Positions 11,251 through 23,966 of a stretch of DNA of 64,000 bases are shown piece after piece. Every line of letters begins with the position of its first letter. The first letter of the stretch is position 1. This DNA comes from Diogma glabrata. Its lineage: Eukaryota; Arthropoda; Insecta; Diptera; Cylindrotomidae. The notes beneath the pieces were generated by a model that saw only the letters and a list, made by a program, of their open reading frames with translations, ran no database searches and had not been told where the DNA came from. Where the stretch lies: contig OY856186.1 in assembly GCA_963693315.1 (NCBI GenBank), positions 377,916,656-377,980,655 of the forward strand. The letters are read 5' to 3'. Made by a program: the position numbers and the translations under genes.

Positions 11251-13185
11251 AAGGTAGTTTTATTACAAAGTCTACTAAGTTTTAATAGAAATCATTTGTA
11301 ACATCATCGACAACTAGTACAATACTCAACGCCAGACTTAGTCATAATAAGTTAGTTATTAATATAAGGAGTTAAATATATTACGTACAGCCGGTCGGTT
11401 TTGGAACAAATCGGGGGGTGCTAACTTGTTTCCGTTTATTCAAAAAATTTTGGGTGTATCTAACATTTATCCGAGGATAAAATTACAGAATCTACCTACT
11501 GAGACTATTTGGAATAAACCTAAAGCGCGCGTATCCTTAAGTCGTCAGGATTACTTATGGTCGTCAGGACTACCTATGGTAATTCTAATCATCCGCTCAT
11601 TATAACTTACTAAGACGAACACTTGAGATGTCGTGTTGTTGTGGTTTTTAGCCATAATGATAATATTGATAGATACAGAAATTTATTGGGTTGGGATTGG
11701 TTCTCAGTAATGTTTTTAAATGGCAATGTAACAGTTCTATTATATGTTGTTGCTGCAAGAATGCAATCTAGTTAGGGAGTAGATTTGCAGGATTGTTTAC
11801 CAGAGCTTTAAAAAATTACTGTAACACAAACGTCTTTACTGAGCCTCTGACAAGCAAGTGAAGTAGTAGATTTAAATTAAGATTTGACATGTTAACTTTT
11901 TTATTGATGACGTTTTCCAAACAAACTATTGTGAACCTGCTCAAATCTCACATACTCAATGTTGGATCTAATATTTTTCAGTAACTTGGTGTCTAGAGAT
12001 TTTGAATTTCTGACAATATATATTTAGATATGTCTCAGCTGTTTGAAATTTTCTAGAAAAAAATTTTAGAGTGTAAACATCTACTACTTTATTATAGCAG
12101 TACTGTTTCTGCTTTTGTTTCCGTTTGCACAGGAAAACAATAACAATTATCTTGCTTGAATCAAAATATATTTGGTTTGTATAACATCGTAAACAGAAAA
12201 GTTGAAGTTAATAATTTAGAAAATGTAAACATAGGAATCACACCAACACAACTGAAAGCACATTTATTGTTGCTTGTTGCTAAGCCGATTACATCATAAA
12301 TAACTTTACGAATTACGATCATATCGAAAGCGAAGAAAAACTATGCAACGAAATCGAATTTGAAATAAAATTTAAATACTTAACTTTAGACTTCCAACAA
12401 TTGCACACTTTACTGAAAACTAGAACTTTCAACTATTGAAAATTGTATTTCTCATATTTAGTAATGACAAACCATAAATACAAGCCATCGACAGTAAAAC
12501 AAGGAAACATAAAAACTACAACATCATAACGAAATTTTTACGAGGAACTTTGTTCATATTTCAAATTCATTTTCTGCATTAAAACCGTTAAAAATTTCCT
12601 CTTTACTAAAACCGTACAAATAATTTTCAATACAATAGAGATAATCATAAATAATAAAATAAAAAAGAAAATGGAAAAATCAGTTATGCAAATTTTAATT
12701 TGTTTCGAGATATTTTTTTGTGTTGTATTGTTTCTATGAATAATTTTCCGAAACACAAATTCATCTTCCATTTTATTTTTTGTGTTGTTTTGAATTTTGT
12801 TTTCTCTTTATATTAAAATCAATCAAAAGATATTTTCTAATATGAAAAGCACATAAATCAATCTATAAAAAGTTTTTCTTCGGAAGAAAAATGATAAGCT
12901 TTTGTTATATTTAATGATAAATTGTTAAATGAATAAACAAAATGTTGGTTGTGAATTGTAAAACTATTTGTTATGAATTTTTTTCTGAAATATTGATAGA
13001 ATTGGTTGGAATAATTAGGTGGATGTAAGGATGAGATATAGTGATTTGAATGAAGTTTCTTGATTTTTGATTTAGATTACAAAATATTGAAATATAACAA
13101 CAATATTAATTTTGGTAAAATTCCTACTTGTCTATGCTAAGTGTAACGTTTGTGCTCCTACTTGACGTTCAGGCTGATAACGAAT
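11251..13185. other. Intergenic AT-rich DNA
   Basis: No recognisable gene. A 19-20 bp tandem pair (GTCGTCAGGA(T/C)TAC(T/C)TATGG) lies at about 11542-11582. The remaining ORFs are short and unrecognised. Confidence 0.5.
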
Positions 13186-13845
13186 AATTTACAACCATTT
13201 AACTACAATAAAAAACCTATAACCTACAACCTGCAACCTACATCCAACAGTCTAACACCTTTAAGCTACAACCTACCACCTGCAACCCACAACCTATAAC
13301 CTTCGACCTACAACCTTCAACCTACAACCGTCAACCTACAACCTACAACCTAACTCAACAACCTCAATCTACAACCTACAAACTACAATATACGACTTAC
13401 AATAAATAGTCTGCAATCTTAAACGTACAACCTGCAACCTAAACCTACAACTTACAACCTAAACCCTACCACCTCCAACCTCCAACCTCCAACCCACAAT
13501 CTCCAACCTATAACGTACAACCTATTACCTACAACCTTCTACCTACAACCTACAACCTACAACCAACAACCAATAACCCACAAACCTCAACCTACAACCA
13601 TTATCCTACAGCCTACAACCTACTACTTACAACCTAAATCTTCAACCCGTAACCCACAACCTTTAACCCACAACCTTTAACCCACAACCTTTAACCCACA
13701 ACGTACAACCTATTACCTTCAACCTTCATCCTACGACCTACAACCTACAACCTACAACCTACAACATACAACCTGCAACTTACAACTTACAACGTACAAC
13801 TTACAACCTACAATCTACAATCTACAACCTACAACTATTATAAAG
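13186..13845. repeat. Heptanucleotide (ACCTACA)n-type satellite, about 650 bp
   Basis: A long run of ACCTACA heptamers (TTGTAGG on the other strand) has many variants such as AACCTAA, AACCCAC, AACCTTC and AACCTCC. A short internal duplication of ACAACCTTTAACCC is present near 13650-13690. The plus strand is almost free of G across the array, which gives strong strand asymmetry. Confidence 0.9.
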
Positions 13846-14410
13846 CGGTAATCCGTGTTATAGCGGGATTTATAAAAAGAAACGAAAGGATTTACATGTT
13901 GGGTCTGCCCCAGGAAAATCTCTAATAAACCTTTCACCGACTCATGACCCAATATAGGTTATACTTATACTAACTTGATGTTTATAATTAGTTTGTTTAT
14001 GTTTTGTTGTGATCTGTCAAAATATGGCAACTCACAATAGCAAAAATTAACTTTGCTGTGTAAATTAATGAATGCAGTCAATACAAATTATTGAGATTAA
14101 AAAATGCATGCATTCATTGATTTCTTCACTTGGAGATATTCACCTGTCCCTCTGGTATTAAAAAGTTAAAGGTTTAGATAGGAAGCGAATTATATATAGA
14201 ACTTAGAAATGCAAGTCACATCTATTTTTTTGCGATAACGAGAAGAACATCAGAATTTATATGCGAGCGATTAATTATTTTGAGATATTGAAAAAACCAA
14301 AGAACAGGTGAATTTTTATATTCTTTTTGGTTTAATTTAAATTCATTGGAACTATTTTATGATATTGTGATTAATTAAAAGAAAATAAATACAAACAAAG
14401 AAAAAATAAT
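13846..14410. other. Intergenic DNA
   Basis: No gene or repeat recognised between the heptamer array and the dispersed repeat at 14.4 kb. Confidence 0.4.
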
Positions 14411-14631
14411 GAGAAGGGGTAAAAACACTATTTAAAACGAGGACAAGTGGGGTGTCATTTGAAAGAGCACCTAATTTGGAACACATTGCAATTTTTTTAA
14501 TTTTGTGGTGCACAGTTTTTGAGTTATTGTGCAAAAATGACACTGACTGACAGAAATTTTTTTAAATTCACAGAGCTTAAGAGTTTGGTAAATTTTGAAT
14601 GAAAATTATAGCGAAGTCTGAAATAATTATT

Positions 14632-14686
<55 letters not shown>

Positions 14687-14830
14687 GGAACGGGAGTGGA
14701 AAGGGCTAAAAATAATCTTTTTTGACCCAAGCAAGTGAGGTATCATTTGACGGAGCACCTAATTTAGAACACATTGCAATTTGTTTTAGAATTTTTGCAC
14801 AGTTTTTGAGTTATTGTCAAAAAAGTACGA
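14410..14830. repeat. Two diverged copies of a dispersed repeat flanking (GT)n
   Basis: The copies at about 14410-14555 and 14690-14830 share the motifs GGTGTCATTTGA, AGCACCTAATTT, GAACACATTGCAATTT and CACAGTTTTTGAGTTATTGT. A third copy lies at 22745-22900. Short ORFs here are artefacts of the repeat. Confidence 0.8.
14636..14684. repeat. (GT)n microsatellite
   Basis: About 24 uninterrupted TG dinucleotides between two copies of the dispersed repeat. Confidence 0.97.
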
Positions 14831-15825
14831 GTTACAACAAAGTTACAACAAACAAAGTTACTGTCGAAAAACTATCGAAAGTCAAGGAAAAACTATCGTT
14901 GTATAAATAGTAAATACTATATTGCTGAATATGCATTCCATCACAATTGACCTGCGGATCTAAAAATTAATGCCATAAGAGTATTGATTCCAAATTATGG
15001 GTCAATAGATCAAGTAGTTTCTTAAAAATCGTATCCACATAGACGAACTCACACTCACACAAAGACAGGAATGCAACCGTAAAAATCATCTCAATAGATT
15101 TTGATGGTTAATAAGATATTATTATGTTTTGCAATCTTATATGCTTTAGTTTATTCCACTTTTTATATGTGTGGTTGAATTAAATCCACTCTACAGTCAG
15201 CAAAAGTAATCAGTTTGTGATTATTGTTATAATAATAGTTTGATTGGTTTCAATATTCGAACACTTGAATTGTGTTCGTTCTAGAATAACACAACATTTG
15301 GTAAATAATCAAAGCCTGTTTGTTTAATGCCAGCAAGTTGATGAAACTATCCTTAACACGTATAAACTTTTAATTAAAAGTGTCAGTTCTGTTGAAACAC
15401 TTCAAAAGTTTTCAAAAATTCCATATTAAAAAATTATTCCAAAATACTTGGATTTCTAATATTTATTTTTTTATTATACGTAAAACATCAAAAACATGCA
15501 CGTAACAACAAAGTAAAACTTAAATTGAAAACTGGCTAACAAAAAATAAAAAACAACAAAATTTTGTAGTTAGAAGAAAAATTTTAATTAAATTTTCTGT
15601 CGATAAAATATAAATTTTCCATACTTTGTTTGGGCTAGTTTGAGTTGTTCAACTGATGTAGTTATAAGTTATGCTTAAACTGTGGTCAATAGTTAGTTCT
15701 TATACGAATAACAAAAGAAACTTACTTATTTGAATGTTGAATTAACAAAATTGCTGTAATGGAGTACTTAAAGGAATGTCAGTATATTTTAAATTATTGA
15801 CATGGAAAAAAAATTAATTTTCCTA
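14831..15825. other. Intergenic AT-rich DNA
   Basis: Nothing recognisable beyond short ORFs. Confidence 0.4.
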
Positions 15826-15995
15826 TGATCGTGCAAAAAGTGACTATTTTTAGCACAATGTACTGTGCCAAAAGTTTAATTTTTTGCACTACTGCAAAAA
15901 GTACCTTACTAGTACCTTATGATCGTAAAAAGAGTATATTTGTACGTATATATTTGTAAATATGCACTTTTTGCACTTTTTAGACTAATAACTAT
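15826..15995. repeat. GTGCAAAAAGTG inverted-repeat element, copy 1
   Basis: It begins with GATCGTGCAAAAAGTGACTA and ends with the inverted motif TGCACTTTTTGCACTTTTTAG. Internal GCAC/GTGC motifs alternate in orientation. A related copy lies at 17565-17690. The structure suggests a small non-autonomous DNA element. No target duplication was identified. Confidence 0.5.
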
Positions 15996-16255
15996 TTTTT
16001 AACCTGTCTTGCATGATTTTTAATTGGAGCAAAGCTCCATTTTCCCCCAGATTCGGATTTTCGATTGTCCGCATACTCCTTCCAAACTATTAAAGATATC
16101 AAAATGAAGTTTTGCATGTAAGACGACATCTAGCCATAGATGGTTTACAAAAAAAATATTGAAAATTAGACATACCACGGAGGAATAATCACCGAAAAAC
16201 GGTTCTCATAGACTTTCAATGGGAAAATTATCATTTTTTCACAATACTTAAACAA

Positions 16256-16372
16256 ATTATTAAATTTTTTTTTTTTTGTTTCTTTTTTTTATTTTTATAT
16301 TTTTTTTTAATTTTTTTTTTTGTATTTTTTTATTTTTTTATTTTTTTTTTTTTTTATTTTTTGTTTCAATTG
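16256..16372. repeat. Poly-T/(TTTTTA) low-complexity tract
   Basis: More than 110 bp almost entirely of T with single A or G interruptions. Confidence 0.95.
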
Positions 16373-17564
16373 CAGTGATAGTGAAAGTCGTAAAATAAAA
16401 GCTTGTTATTAGTTGATTTTAAAAAAATTTAATAACACACTTTTACCTACATTGAACAAGTTCGATCATGTTTTCAACCTGGAAGGGTTTTTATTTGGTT
16501 CGTTCACCTTTTTTTCTTTGCCGTTTTGTTAAAGTCCTTTTTATAGACAAAATTCACGATACGATCGTTGTAGTCAGACATATCGGTTTCAAATCCATTT
16601 AAAAAAATTTTCATTGATTTTCCGCTAAATCTATGCCGGAGGTAGATGCAGCAATATTTACCACACATTAAACTGTAGCGATTTTGTAGTTCTTTTGGAT
16701 TGTAACATATCTTCGGACATATCTTTTGGATTGGACATATCTTCACTCCTTTTTATCAATTACATTCTGCATTGGTCACCTAGTTATATGTATGTAATTC
16801 AGGATATAATTTTACGTTGAAGTTTGATGCCATTACCAATATTGATTGATTAAATTTTGAAAAGAAAAAAATACAATTAACGTAATTAATATTGATTGAA
16901 TGAAAATTAATTAAATTAAATATTCCAAGTCAATATTATTTTTGAACAGATGACGACACACAAAATAAATGATGGTGTTGAGCTTTTGACTAAATGTTTT
17001 ATTTTTTATTTAGACTATAAACGCCACATAACAAAATTCGATTATGTAGGAATATTATGGCTTACTAGTTGATTTTGCTGTAAAATTTATTTTTATAGTT
17101 CAGTTATAAATTAACACTCAAGATACAGTTTTTCTTAACGAAGTGTAATTCATATTACTGTTTATACTAGTTTCATTCCTGTATGGTAACGTCATAAGTT
17201 TATTATATAATGAGATAACATACATCACAATTCATAACTTAATTATGACCAAGTCTTTCAATTGTCATAAAAACCCGATTCATTCTGTAAAAATCTTTGC
17301 ATTTTATATCCAATATCTTTTCCTATATAGAAAAGGTATGCTCCTGGCTACGCTTTAGACCAGTGGTCGCATTTGAGTGTGCCTTAGTGCGCTAAAATAA
17401 CTATTTTTGTGAAAATAAGTTTTTTTCGCAAGCCAAGTAAATTCCGTAAAGAATACTGTAAAAACCTCTGCCACTTCGTATTTACAAATATTTTTTAAAA
17501 AAATTAAATAAAGAAGAAATTCAAACAATAATGCAATAATAAAGGCAAACGAATATTATTTTTT
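16373..17564. other. Intergenic DNA
   Basis: No gene recognised. An 80-codon minus-strand ORF at 16504-16746 has no recognisable motif, and I treat it as chance. Confidence 0.4.
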
Positions 17565-17690
17565 TCTACGATCGTGCAAAAAGGGACTATTTAGTGACTA
17601 TTTAACACGTGCAAAAAGCATATTTTTGCACGATGACATGCATCGTGCAATAAATATGCACTTTTGCACTAGTTACACAAATAACTATCG
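17565..17690. repeat. GTGCAAAAAGTG inverted-repeat element, copy 2
   Basis: It shares ACGATCGTGCAAAAAG and GACTATTTA with copy 1 at 15826. It also has several palindromic GTGCA/TGCAC motifs, including TGCACGATGACATGCATCGTGCA. It is shorter and rearranged relative to copy 1. Confidence 0.5.
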
Positions 17691-18439
17691 GCAAGTTTAC
17701 GATACAATTCGATTATGTGTATTTATTTTTTTGGAATGCAATGTTATTAGTTTATCATTTGTGAATGTTATTATATTTTGTTATTCAGCCTCGTGTTAAA
17801 TATTATATGAGTTAGACGTGCGGATTTTAGTTACTTAATAGAGTTTCGTTATTTTTTGAACTTATATTTTTTTCTCATTTTTCATTCAAACAATGAAAAA
17901 AGTGCGTGTAATCTTTATATGCGGTTCAAGTAAAACTTCTTTGGATACTGTAGCGGTTAATACTAAAAAGATTAAATACAAAAAAATATGTCATATTGAA
18001 ATTTAGAGTAGCATTTATTGATAATATAATTTACAACATATGTAATAAAACGCCATGTTTATATAATTTATTCCAAAACCAATTCAATTATTTTTATAAT
18101 TAAAATATATAATTAGAGGTTTATAAAAACTAAAGTGAGAAACATAATCTTTTTTTGCAAATTTGCTAATTTGCTTGATAAAACCGCATCCATTGTTGTA
18201 CTAAATCTTGTTGTTATCCTCATGCCTCAAAATAGGGTGAACGATAATATTGACATCAGGTTTCTCAATGAATAACTCAATTAGATGAACATTTTAGCTC
18301 TTGAAATGTCTTTCGCTCTTAAATAAAAGGTATATACATAATGTATGGTGACAAAAACCCTTATTCTTCAACAAGATATGGTCACAATGACAATAATGGT
18401 AAGGCTATACAAAAATGGATGTCCCTTAACGATATGTAA
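17691..18439. other. Intergenic AT-rich DNA
   Basis: No recognisable gene. Confidence 0.4.
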
Positions 18440-18710
18440 CTGATTTAAAGCCCAAAAGACCGGCTTACTTTCAAATCTGCAAGATGGAACACAGAAACTA
18501 ATCCATATTTGACAATTATATCTAGGAACGCTACTTGTACATCCAACAAAAGAATTATACTTCCATCGTTTCCACACAGTCAACATCGTCCAATAATATT
18601 TGAATATGGTTTAATGGTCCCAATGTCACCATCTATAGAAAAACCCAGAGGGAATTTTGGATTAGCAAATTGGAAACAGTTTTCTAAGGCGTTAATTATT
18701 TGAGAGATTT
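18440..18710 (+). pseudogene. LINE endonuclease-domain fragment, same family as the 47.5-kb LINE
   Basis: The frame reads KSARWNTETNPY, then PSFPHSQHRPIIF (about 18560-18600), PRGNFGLANW and a stop. The element at 47.5 kb has RSARWRRDYNPD, GFPRSQHRPVIL and PRWNFNKADW in the same order, so this is another copy of that LINE's apurinic-endonuclease C-terminal part. It is interrupted by stops upstream and stops after NWKQFSKALII. The reverse transcriptase is absent. Confidence 0.75.
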
Positions 18711-18924
18711 GGTTGTGGACTTGTGATTTTGTAAACATTTTTTTGTTTCTTTCTTTATATCATACGATTAAATAAAAAGTAGGTTTTTATGTTCAAGTAA
18801 TACATTGGATTAGCGCTTGAATTCTGTTTAGTTAGTACACCTCCTCAATTTTTTAAATAAAAATAAAATGTTGCCTCAATGACAGTTAAAAAAATTATGG
18901 AACTCGAATGTGAATTTCCAAGGG

Positions 18925-19060
18925 ATGTTTTCTAGCCAGCTGCAGTAACTTAAATATTAAGCTGTCAAATCACAGGATCGAGGGTTCAACTCTCCACGGG
19001 TCACCTAACGTGGTGTTATAGAACGACTTAAAGTTGGGCAGCACTAAGGACAACTTCAAT
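18925..19060 (+). repeat. Possible tRNA-derived SINE fragment
   Basis: GGATCGAGGGTTCAACTCTC (about 18976-18995) resembles an RNA polymerase III B box, and a loose A-box-like TAGCCAGCTGCAG lies about 45 bp upstream. No clear cloverleaf can be drawn by eye, so a SINE relic is more likely than a tRNA gene. Confidence 0.3.
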
Positions 19061-19205
19061 AGCAGCGCTCAGAAGATTAGTATGGTTACCATTATTTTTT
19101 CACCAAATTCTAACAAGCAGAGGTGGAAATTGTTCTGAATTGAACACCGTTAACAAAACCTACATCTTCACCTCGCTCTTTTTACCGGTATACATTATAA
19201 GTTTA

Positions 19206-19320
19206 TTTTAGTTTCGTTTCGTTTAGTTTAGTTTAGTTTAGTTTAGTTTAGTTTAGTTTAGTTTAGTTTAGTTTAGTTTAGCTTAGTTTAGTTTAGTTTA
19301 GTTTAGTTTAGTTCAGTTTA
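19206..19320. repeat. (TTTAG)n pentamer array, short
   Basis: About 22 pentamers with a few substitutions (TTCGT at the left edge, one GCTTA, one TTCAG). Confidence 0.95.
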
Positions 19321-21719
19321 ATCTGGAAAGATGTATCTAAAATAATAATATAAATCAATATAATCTATAATCCTCTATCTTCTTCTTATAATAATAAAAT
19401 AAAGTGTTTGTCTGTCTGCGTGCGCTCTCCAGCGAAATCTGCCGCACACAGGAGTCTGATTTTGCCAGGAGAAGGCCATTAACAGGTACTAATGCACCTC
19501 GGAGCCGAAATTTTAAAATTTAATTAAGTTTTTCTATAATTAATAATTTTAATTTTCCTAATGGTTTGCCTAAATGTATATCATATTTTATACCTGGCTT
19601 TTATTCAACTTTCACTCAGTCATCTTTGATCGATTTTTTTTCCGCAAAACAGAATTACTATTCGAATGGACAATTAAAGTATAATGTGACAAACAAACTC
19701 ATTTAGATGAAAATTATATACATTTATAAATTTATTATATACATACATGATACAATTAAATGTATCCAACACATTACGTTGCAACAAATATTTCTAATTT
19801 ACAACAAACATGTTCTTGGTTTGGTGTATATAGATGTCTAATACATATTTCATTTGGTTTATTTATATATGTTATACATGTTCAAAATATAGAAAATGGG
19901 CTTTTCTTTTCCTCTTTTTAGAAACATTGATGCAGCAAGTTTTTGCAATGGAACCTTTGTATTGAAGAAAAGGATTATGAACAATCATATCAAAGCTACA
20001 GGTTGAAAGTGTTTTACTTATTAAGAAAAATATGCGTCCCCATTAATTTAAAAAACAAACAAGGTTATTTGAAGAAATCGGTAAAATATATGCAAATATG
20101 TCAACAAATGAAGTGATTTGACTGGTTTTAGATTAGGATATAGTCTGAAATTTTAAATGATATTATTCTTATTATTATTTTTATATTATACTACAAATTA
20201 GTCTTATTATTATGTTTGACAATTTTTTTTTTTTAAACTCTGGCAGAAATGTCGAAATAAGACGACGGCTATAAATCGACAAAACCCAAAAAACGAAAAC
20301 CTTCACTAAAAATGCTGTCATTCTTAGACCGGTTTTTCGATTAGTATCAAACATCAGCGCTATGCATATTTAGTCTGCTCTTCAAAGTTTTCTTTCAGTG
20401 ACATGCTCCATTACTAATAAAAACACACAGAGCGCATGTAGAGCATTGGAAATAATTGGTAAAATATTATTTAAGATCAGCAAATAATCGGGATAGATTG
20501 ATAATTGAAATTAGTCAACATGAAATGGTATGATAAAACAGTAAATTTTGGTGCGGTTTGCCTATTTTGTATCGCAAGTATGACGGTTCCAGAGTAAGTC
20601 ATTGACAACTGTTACACCCAATAAACGAATGTTTTGACGTTCGCCTAATTTTTTGCGACACATATTAAGCCGATTAACGTGAAAATTTGCAAGTGTTTAA
20701 TTTAAACTCTCCGAAACTCTTTACCAATCACTTTCAAATATTGACCTTCCGTTCAATTTTCAAACTATCTGGATTGATCAGCTAGAGTGATAATGATCTC
20801 TGTTATTCATATTTCCCAAATGGAAAAATTAAACTAGGCTCCTTCTATTCTCATTACGACCCTTTGAAATTATTCTTACTAATTCAACAAAATGTACGCG
20901 TACGCAATTAATATATTTGGCGGGTATCTGCCATTTAAATTTACAATATGCTTAGCATTGAGTATGCGGTATACCCTATTTTCCGATTGAATGGTTTTTT
21001 CGATTGCATCGCATTTATTCATTATATCGAAAATTTTCGAATTTTTTTTTTTTTTATAAAATGCGTTGTGTGGCAGGAATTACAATATGTGTCACAATAA
21101 CACATAAAAACCTTTTAGGACCAAGGTCCCACAACAACATACGTTCAAAGGTGTTGATGGACGTAAATCTGTCTTATTTTGTTTTTTATATTTTTTTGTT
21201 AAAGAATGGATAACTAAACAATAAATCCTATCACTGACAAAACAAAATATGACATAGGCCAATATTTTATGAAAGAATAGAGAAAAAAAATGTAAATTAA
21301 AAAGTAAATAGCAAATTTTTACAAAAATTTGCTGAAACAAAACAAAAATGTAGTTGCCAATAATCGATCCGGTTGCATATTCCATTTCTTAATGATTAAA
21401 GCCCACACATAGTTATATGAAGGCTCGTTTCTTCAAGGAAGCAATAGCTTCTCATCATCAAGGATTATTTCACAGATAAGGTTGAGGGCGCTACCGTTGA
21501 CTGAATACAGTTCATCCGCCACCACCCCTAAGATGTCACCTTGGCTAGTGATATCTCACTACTATTGCCAGTGGTATGTAATATCTAACGTTAACTCGAA
21601 TGTCAATAGCAGGGACTGGAGTACGCGGGGTTGTTACACCCGTAGATCAAAAATAAAAAAAAATTTCAAAACAATAAAAACTGATCCCTCCATGCGGGAA
21701 ATTATGATATTTCAATAAT
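19321..21719. other. Intergenic DNA; less AT-rich island at 19380-19510
   Basis: 19380-19510 carries a GTGTTTGTCTGTCTGCGTGCG-like tract and GAAATCTGCCGCACACAGG. Tracts of this kind recur in insect repeats, but I cannot assign a family. 21480-21650 is also GC-richer, with a 78-codon ORF that matches nothing I know. The rest is featureless. Confidence 0.4.
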
Positions 21720-21990
21720 ATGATTTTATATTCTATTTTACAAATTTTTACCAAATGATTTTTCGATGTTATGAATTAAATTTTCGATTATTTGATTTTC
21801 GTAAACGTGATGTTTTGACTTTTGATGCAATAACTTTACGATGAAATGAATTTTCGGTGAAATGATTTTCGATCTAATGCTTTTTCAGTTTCAAAACCAT
21901 TCGGTGATATAAAATTCCGTGGTATGATATTTCGGTCTACTGATTTTCGGTTCTATTACACGATTTGATGATTTGATTTTGTGATGCTAT
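21720..21990. repeat. Decayed short-period tandem repeat (TGATTTTCG type)
   Basis: Variants of (A)TGATTTTCGGTNNTATGA recur about every 18-22 bp across 270 bp, e.g. TGATTTTTCGATGTTATGA, TTTGATTTTCGTAAACGTGA, AATGATTTTCGATCTAATG and ACTGATTTTCGGTTCTATTA. Spacing and sequence are irregular. Confidence 0.7.
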
Positions 21991-22404
21991 GAGGCGAACT
22001 CGATAAAACAGATCGGGTTCAGTGTCGGTCACGTAGATCTTATAGTAGACTTATATTAGGTATTGTATATGTTCCATTTATAGTAGGTATTGTATATGTG
22101 TTATTGTTTGGCATATTTCTCAATTGAGTGAATTTGTTTTAGTAGATTGCTATACGCTTGTTTTAAATGTCGTGAAATTTTTCACAAGAATTTGATATAA
22201 AAAGTTCGTTCACATATGAAACGAGGTTCAAAATCTCAACATTAAGCCTGTTTTCGAATTCTGTTGTTATAGTTATTTTTCACAGATACATATTCCCCAA
22301 GACTTTAATTCTACTAAAGAGCAGAACTATTTTATGACAGACGTTAGGTTTTTTTAGGGTTCCGTTTTTTGTAACAAACCCTATTGCTGAGAGTAAAACG
22401 AGAT

Positions 22405-22655
22405 ATTCAAATTTGAGGTGCGTATAAAACTAACCTGTCCACATAAGATAACGGCTACAAATAAAACTAAAGTTTTTTTCGTTTGGTTTACATTGGTACG
22501 ATGTGAGACCTTTGAGAAAATACATTTTTTTTAAAGATTCAAGGAGGGTGTCATATGAAAGGGTTTCATTTCAGTATTCCTTAAAAATTTATTTTGGAAT
22601 TTTACACCTCACCCTTTTTTGTATAATTTTGAATAATGACGTTTCCTTCATTTTT
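22405..22655 (+). repeat. Dispersed repeat family R, copy 1
   Basis: Blocks AAATTTGAGGTGCGTATAAA, TTTTCGTTTGGTTTACA, GAGACCTTTGAG and TTTATTTTGGAATTTTACAC match 36885-37135 in the same order and orientation. A copy of the 14.4-kb repeat follows at 22745, which suggests both are parts of one longer element. Confidence 0.85.
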
Positions 22656-22744
22656 TCTTACCTCGATTAGCTCCGAACATAACTGATTGAAAATCTTCAA
22701 ATAAAAAATATGTAAAGTGTCACATACTCATAATTATATTTATT

Positions 22745-22903
22745 AAGGGAGTGGAAATGAGAAGAGGTAAAAACACTATTTAAAACGTGGTCAAGTAGGG
22801 TGTCATTTAAAAGAGCATCTAATTTAGAAAACATTGTAATTTTTTTCAGAATTTTGCGGTGCACAGTTTTTGAGTTATTGTCAAACAAGTGCAACTTTCA
22901 GAC
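22745..22903. repeat. Third copy of the 14.4-kb dispersed repeat, abutting the TTTAG array
   Basis: It shares GAAGAGGTAAAAACACTATT, AAAACGTGGTCAAG and CACAGTTTTTGAGTTATTGT with 14410-14555. It ends with AACTTTCAGACCG, and the pentamer array starts immediately after. Confidence 0.8.
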
Positions 22904-23487
22904 CGTTTAGTTTAGTTTTGTTTAGTTAAGTTTAGTTTAGTTTAGTTTAGTTAAGTTTAGTTTAGTTTAGTTTAGTTTAGTTTAGTTTAGTTTAGTTTAG
23001 TTTAGTTTAGTTTAGTTTAGTTTAGTTAGGTTTAGTTTAGTTTACTTTAGTTTAGTTTAGTTTAGTTTAGTTTAGTTTAGTTTAGTTTAGTTTAGTTTAG
23101 TTTAGTTTAGTCTAGTTTACTTTAGTTTAGTTTAGTTTAGTTCAGTTTAGTTTAGTTTAGTTTAGTTTAGTTTAATTTAGTTTAGTTTAGTTTAGTTTAG
23201 TTTAGCTTAGTTTAGTTTAGTTTAGTTTAGTTTAGTTTAGTTTAGTTTAGTTTAGTTTAGTTTAGTCTAGTTTACTTTAGTTTACTTTAGTTTAGTTTAG
23301 TTTAGTTCAGTTTAGTTTAGTTTAGTTTAGTTTAGTTTAATTTAGTTTAGTTTAGTTTAGTTTAGTTTAGTTTAGTTTAGTTTAGTTTAGTTTAGTTTAG
23401 TTTAGTTTAGCATAGCTTAGTTTAGTTTAGTTTAGTGTAGTTTAGCTTAATTTAGTTTAGTTTAGTTTAGCTTAGTTTAGTTTAGTT
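22904..23487. repeat. (TTTAG)n pentamer array, about 580 bp, with higher-order structure
   Basis: More than 110 pentamers. Variant pentamers recur: TCTAGTTTACTTTAG at 23111 and at 23266 (155 bp apart), TTCAG at 23141 and 23306, TTTAA at about 23171 and 23336 (165 bp apart, the extra 10 bp being a duplicated TTTACTTTAG). A segment of about 31 pentamers was therefore duplicated inside the array. Confidence 0.95.
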
Positions 23488-23846
23488 TTATGATCGTCAA
23501 ATAACATTCAATATTTCTCAGGCAGATAACACATGTAGTAAAACGAAGACACTCAACACAAAAATCAATAATTGCAAAAGATTTTTTTGTTTTCATCTGT
23601 CACTCAAAACAGTTTTTTTACATCTGTCATTCAATTTTTGCATCATAAGAAAACAATGACATTCAACACATAAAAAAATAAATGCAAAAATTACTAACAA
23701 AATACATTTAATAATTCAATTATACAGACACCAACCACATGCTCAAATTTTTTTCTCGTTTTTGCATTTTATTTTAGGTTTTAATTTTTTATCAAAAGAA
23801 TTTTGCATTTTTTTCTCACACAATTTTTTCATAAGATTTATTTTTT

Positions 23847-23966
23847 CATCTGTCACACAAAACACTCATCTGTCACTCAAAACACTCATATGTCACTCAA
23901 AACACCCATCTGTCACTCAAAACATTCATCTGTCACTCAAAACACTGATATGTCACTCAAAACACA
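23847..23966. repeat. 20-bp tandem repeat, six copies
   Basis: CATCTGTCACTCAAAACACT is repeated six times with a few point changes (CATATG variants, GATATG in the last). The unit length is 20, so every copy shifts reading frame. Overlapping ORFs here are repeat artefacts. Looser single copies lie upstream near 23597 and 23621. Confidence 0.95.

Noticed and set aside
13186..13845. Possible CRISPR-like array
   Set aside because: Simple heptamer satellite without spacers in an animal genome.
18925..19060. tRNA gene
   Set aside because: Only a B-box-like motif is visible. I could not pair acceptor, D and anticodon stems, so it is kept only as a low-confidence SINE relic.
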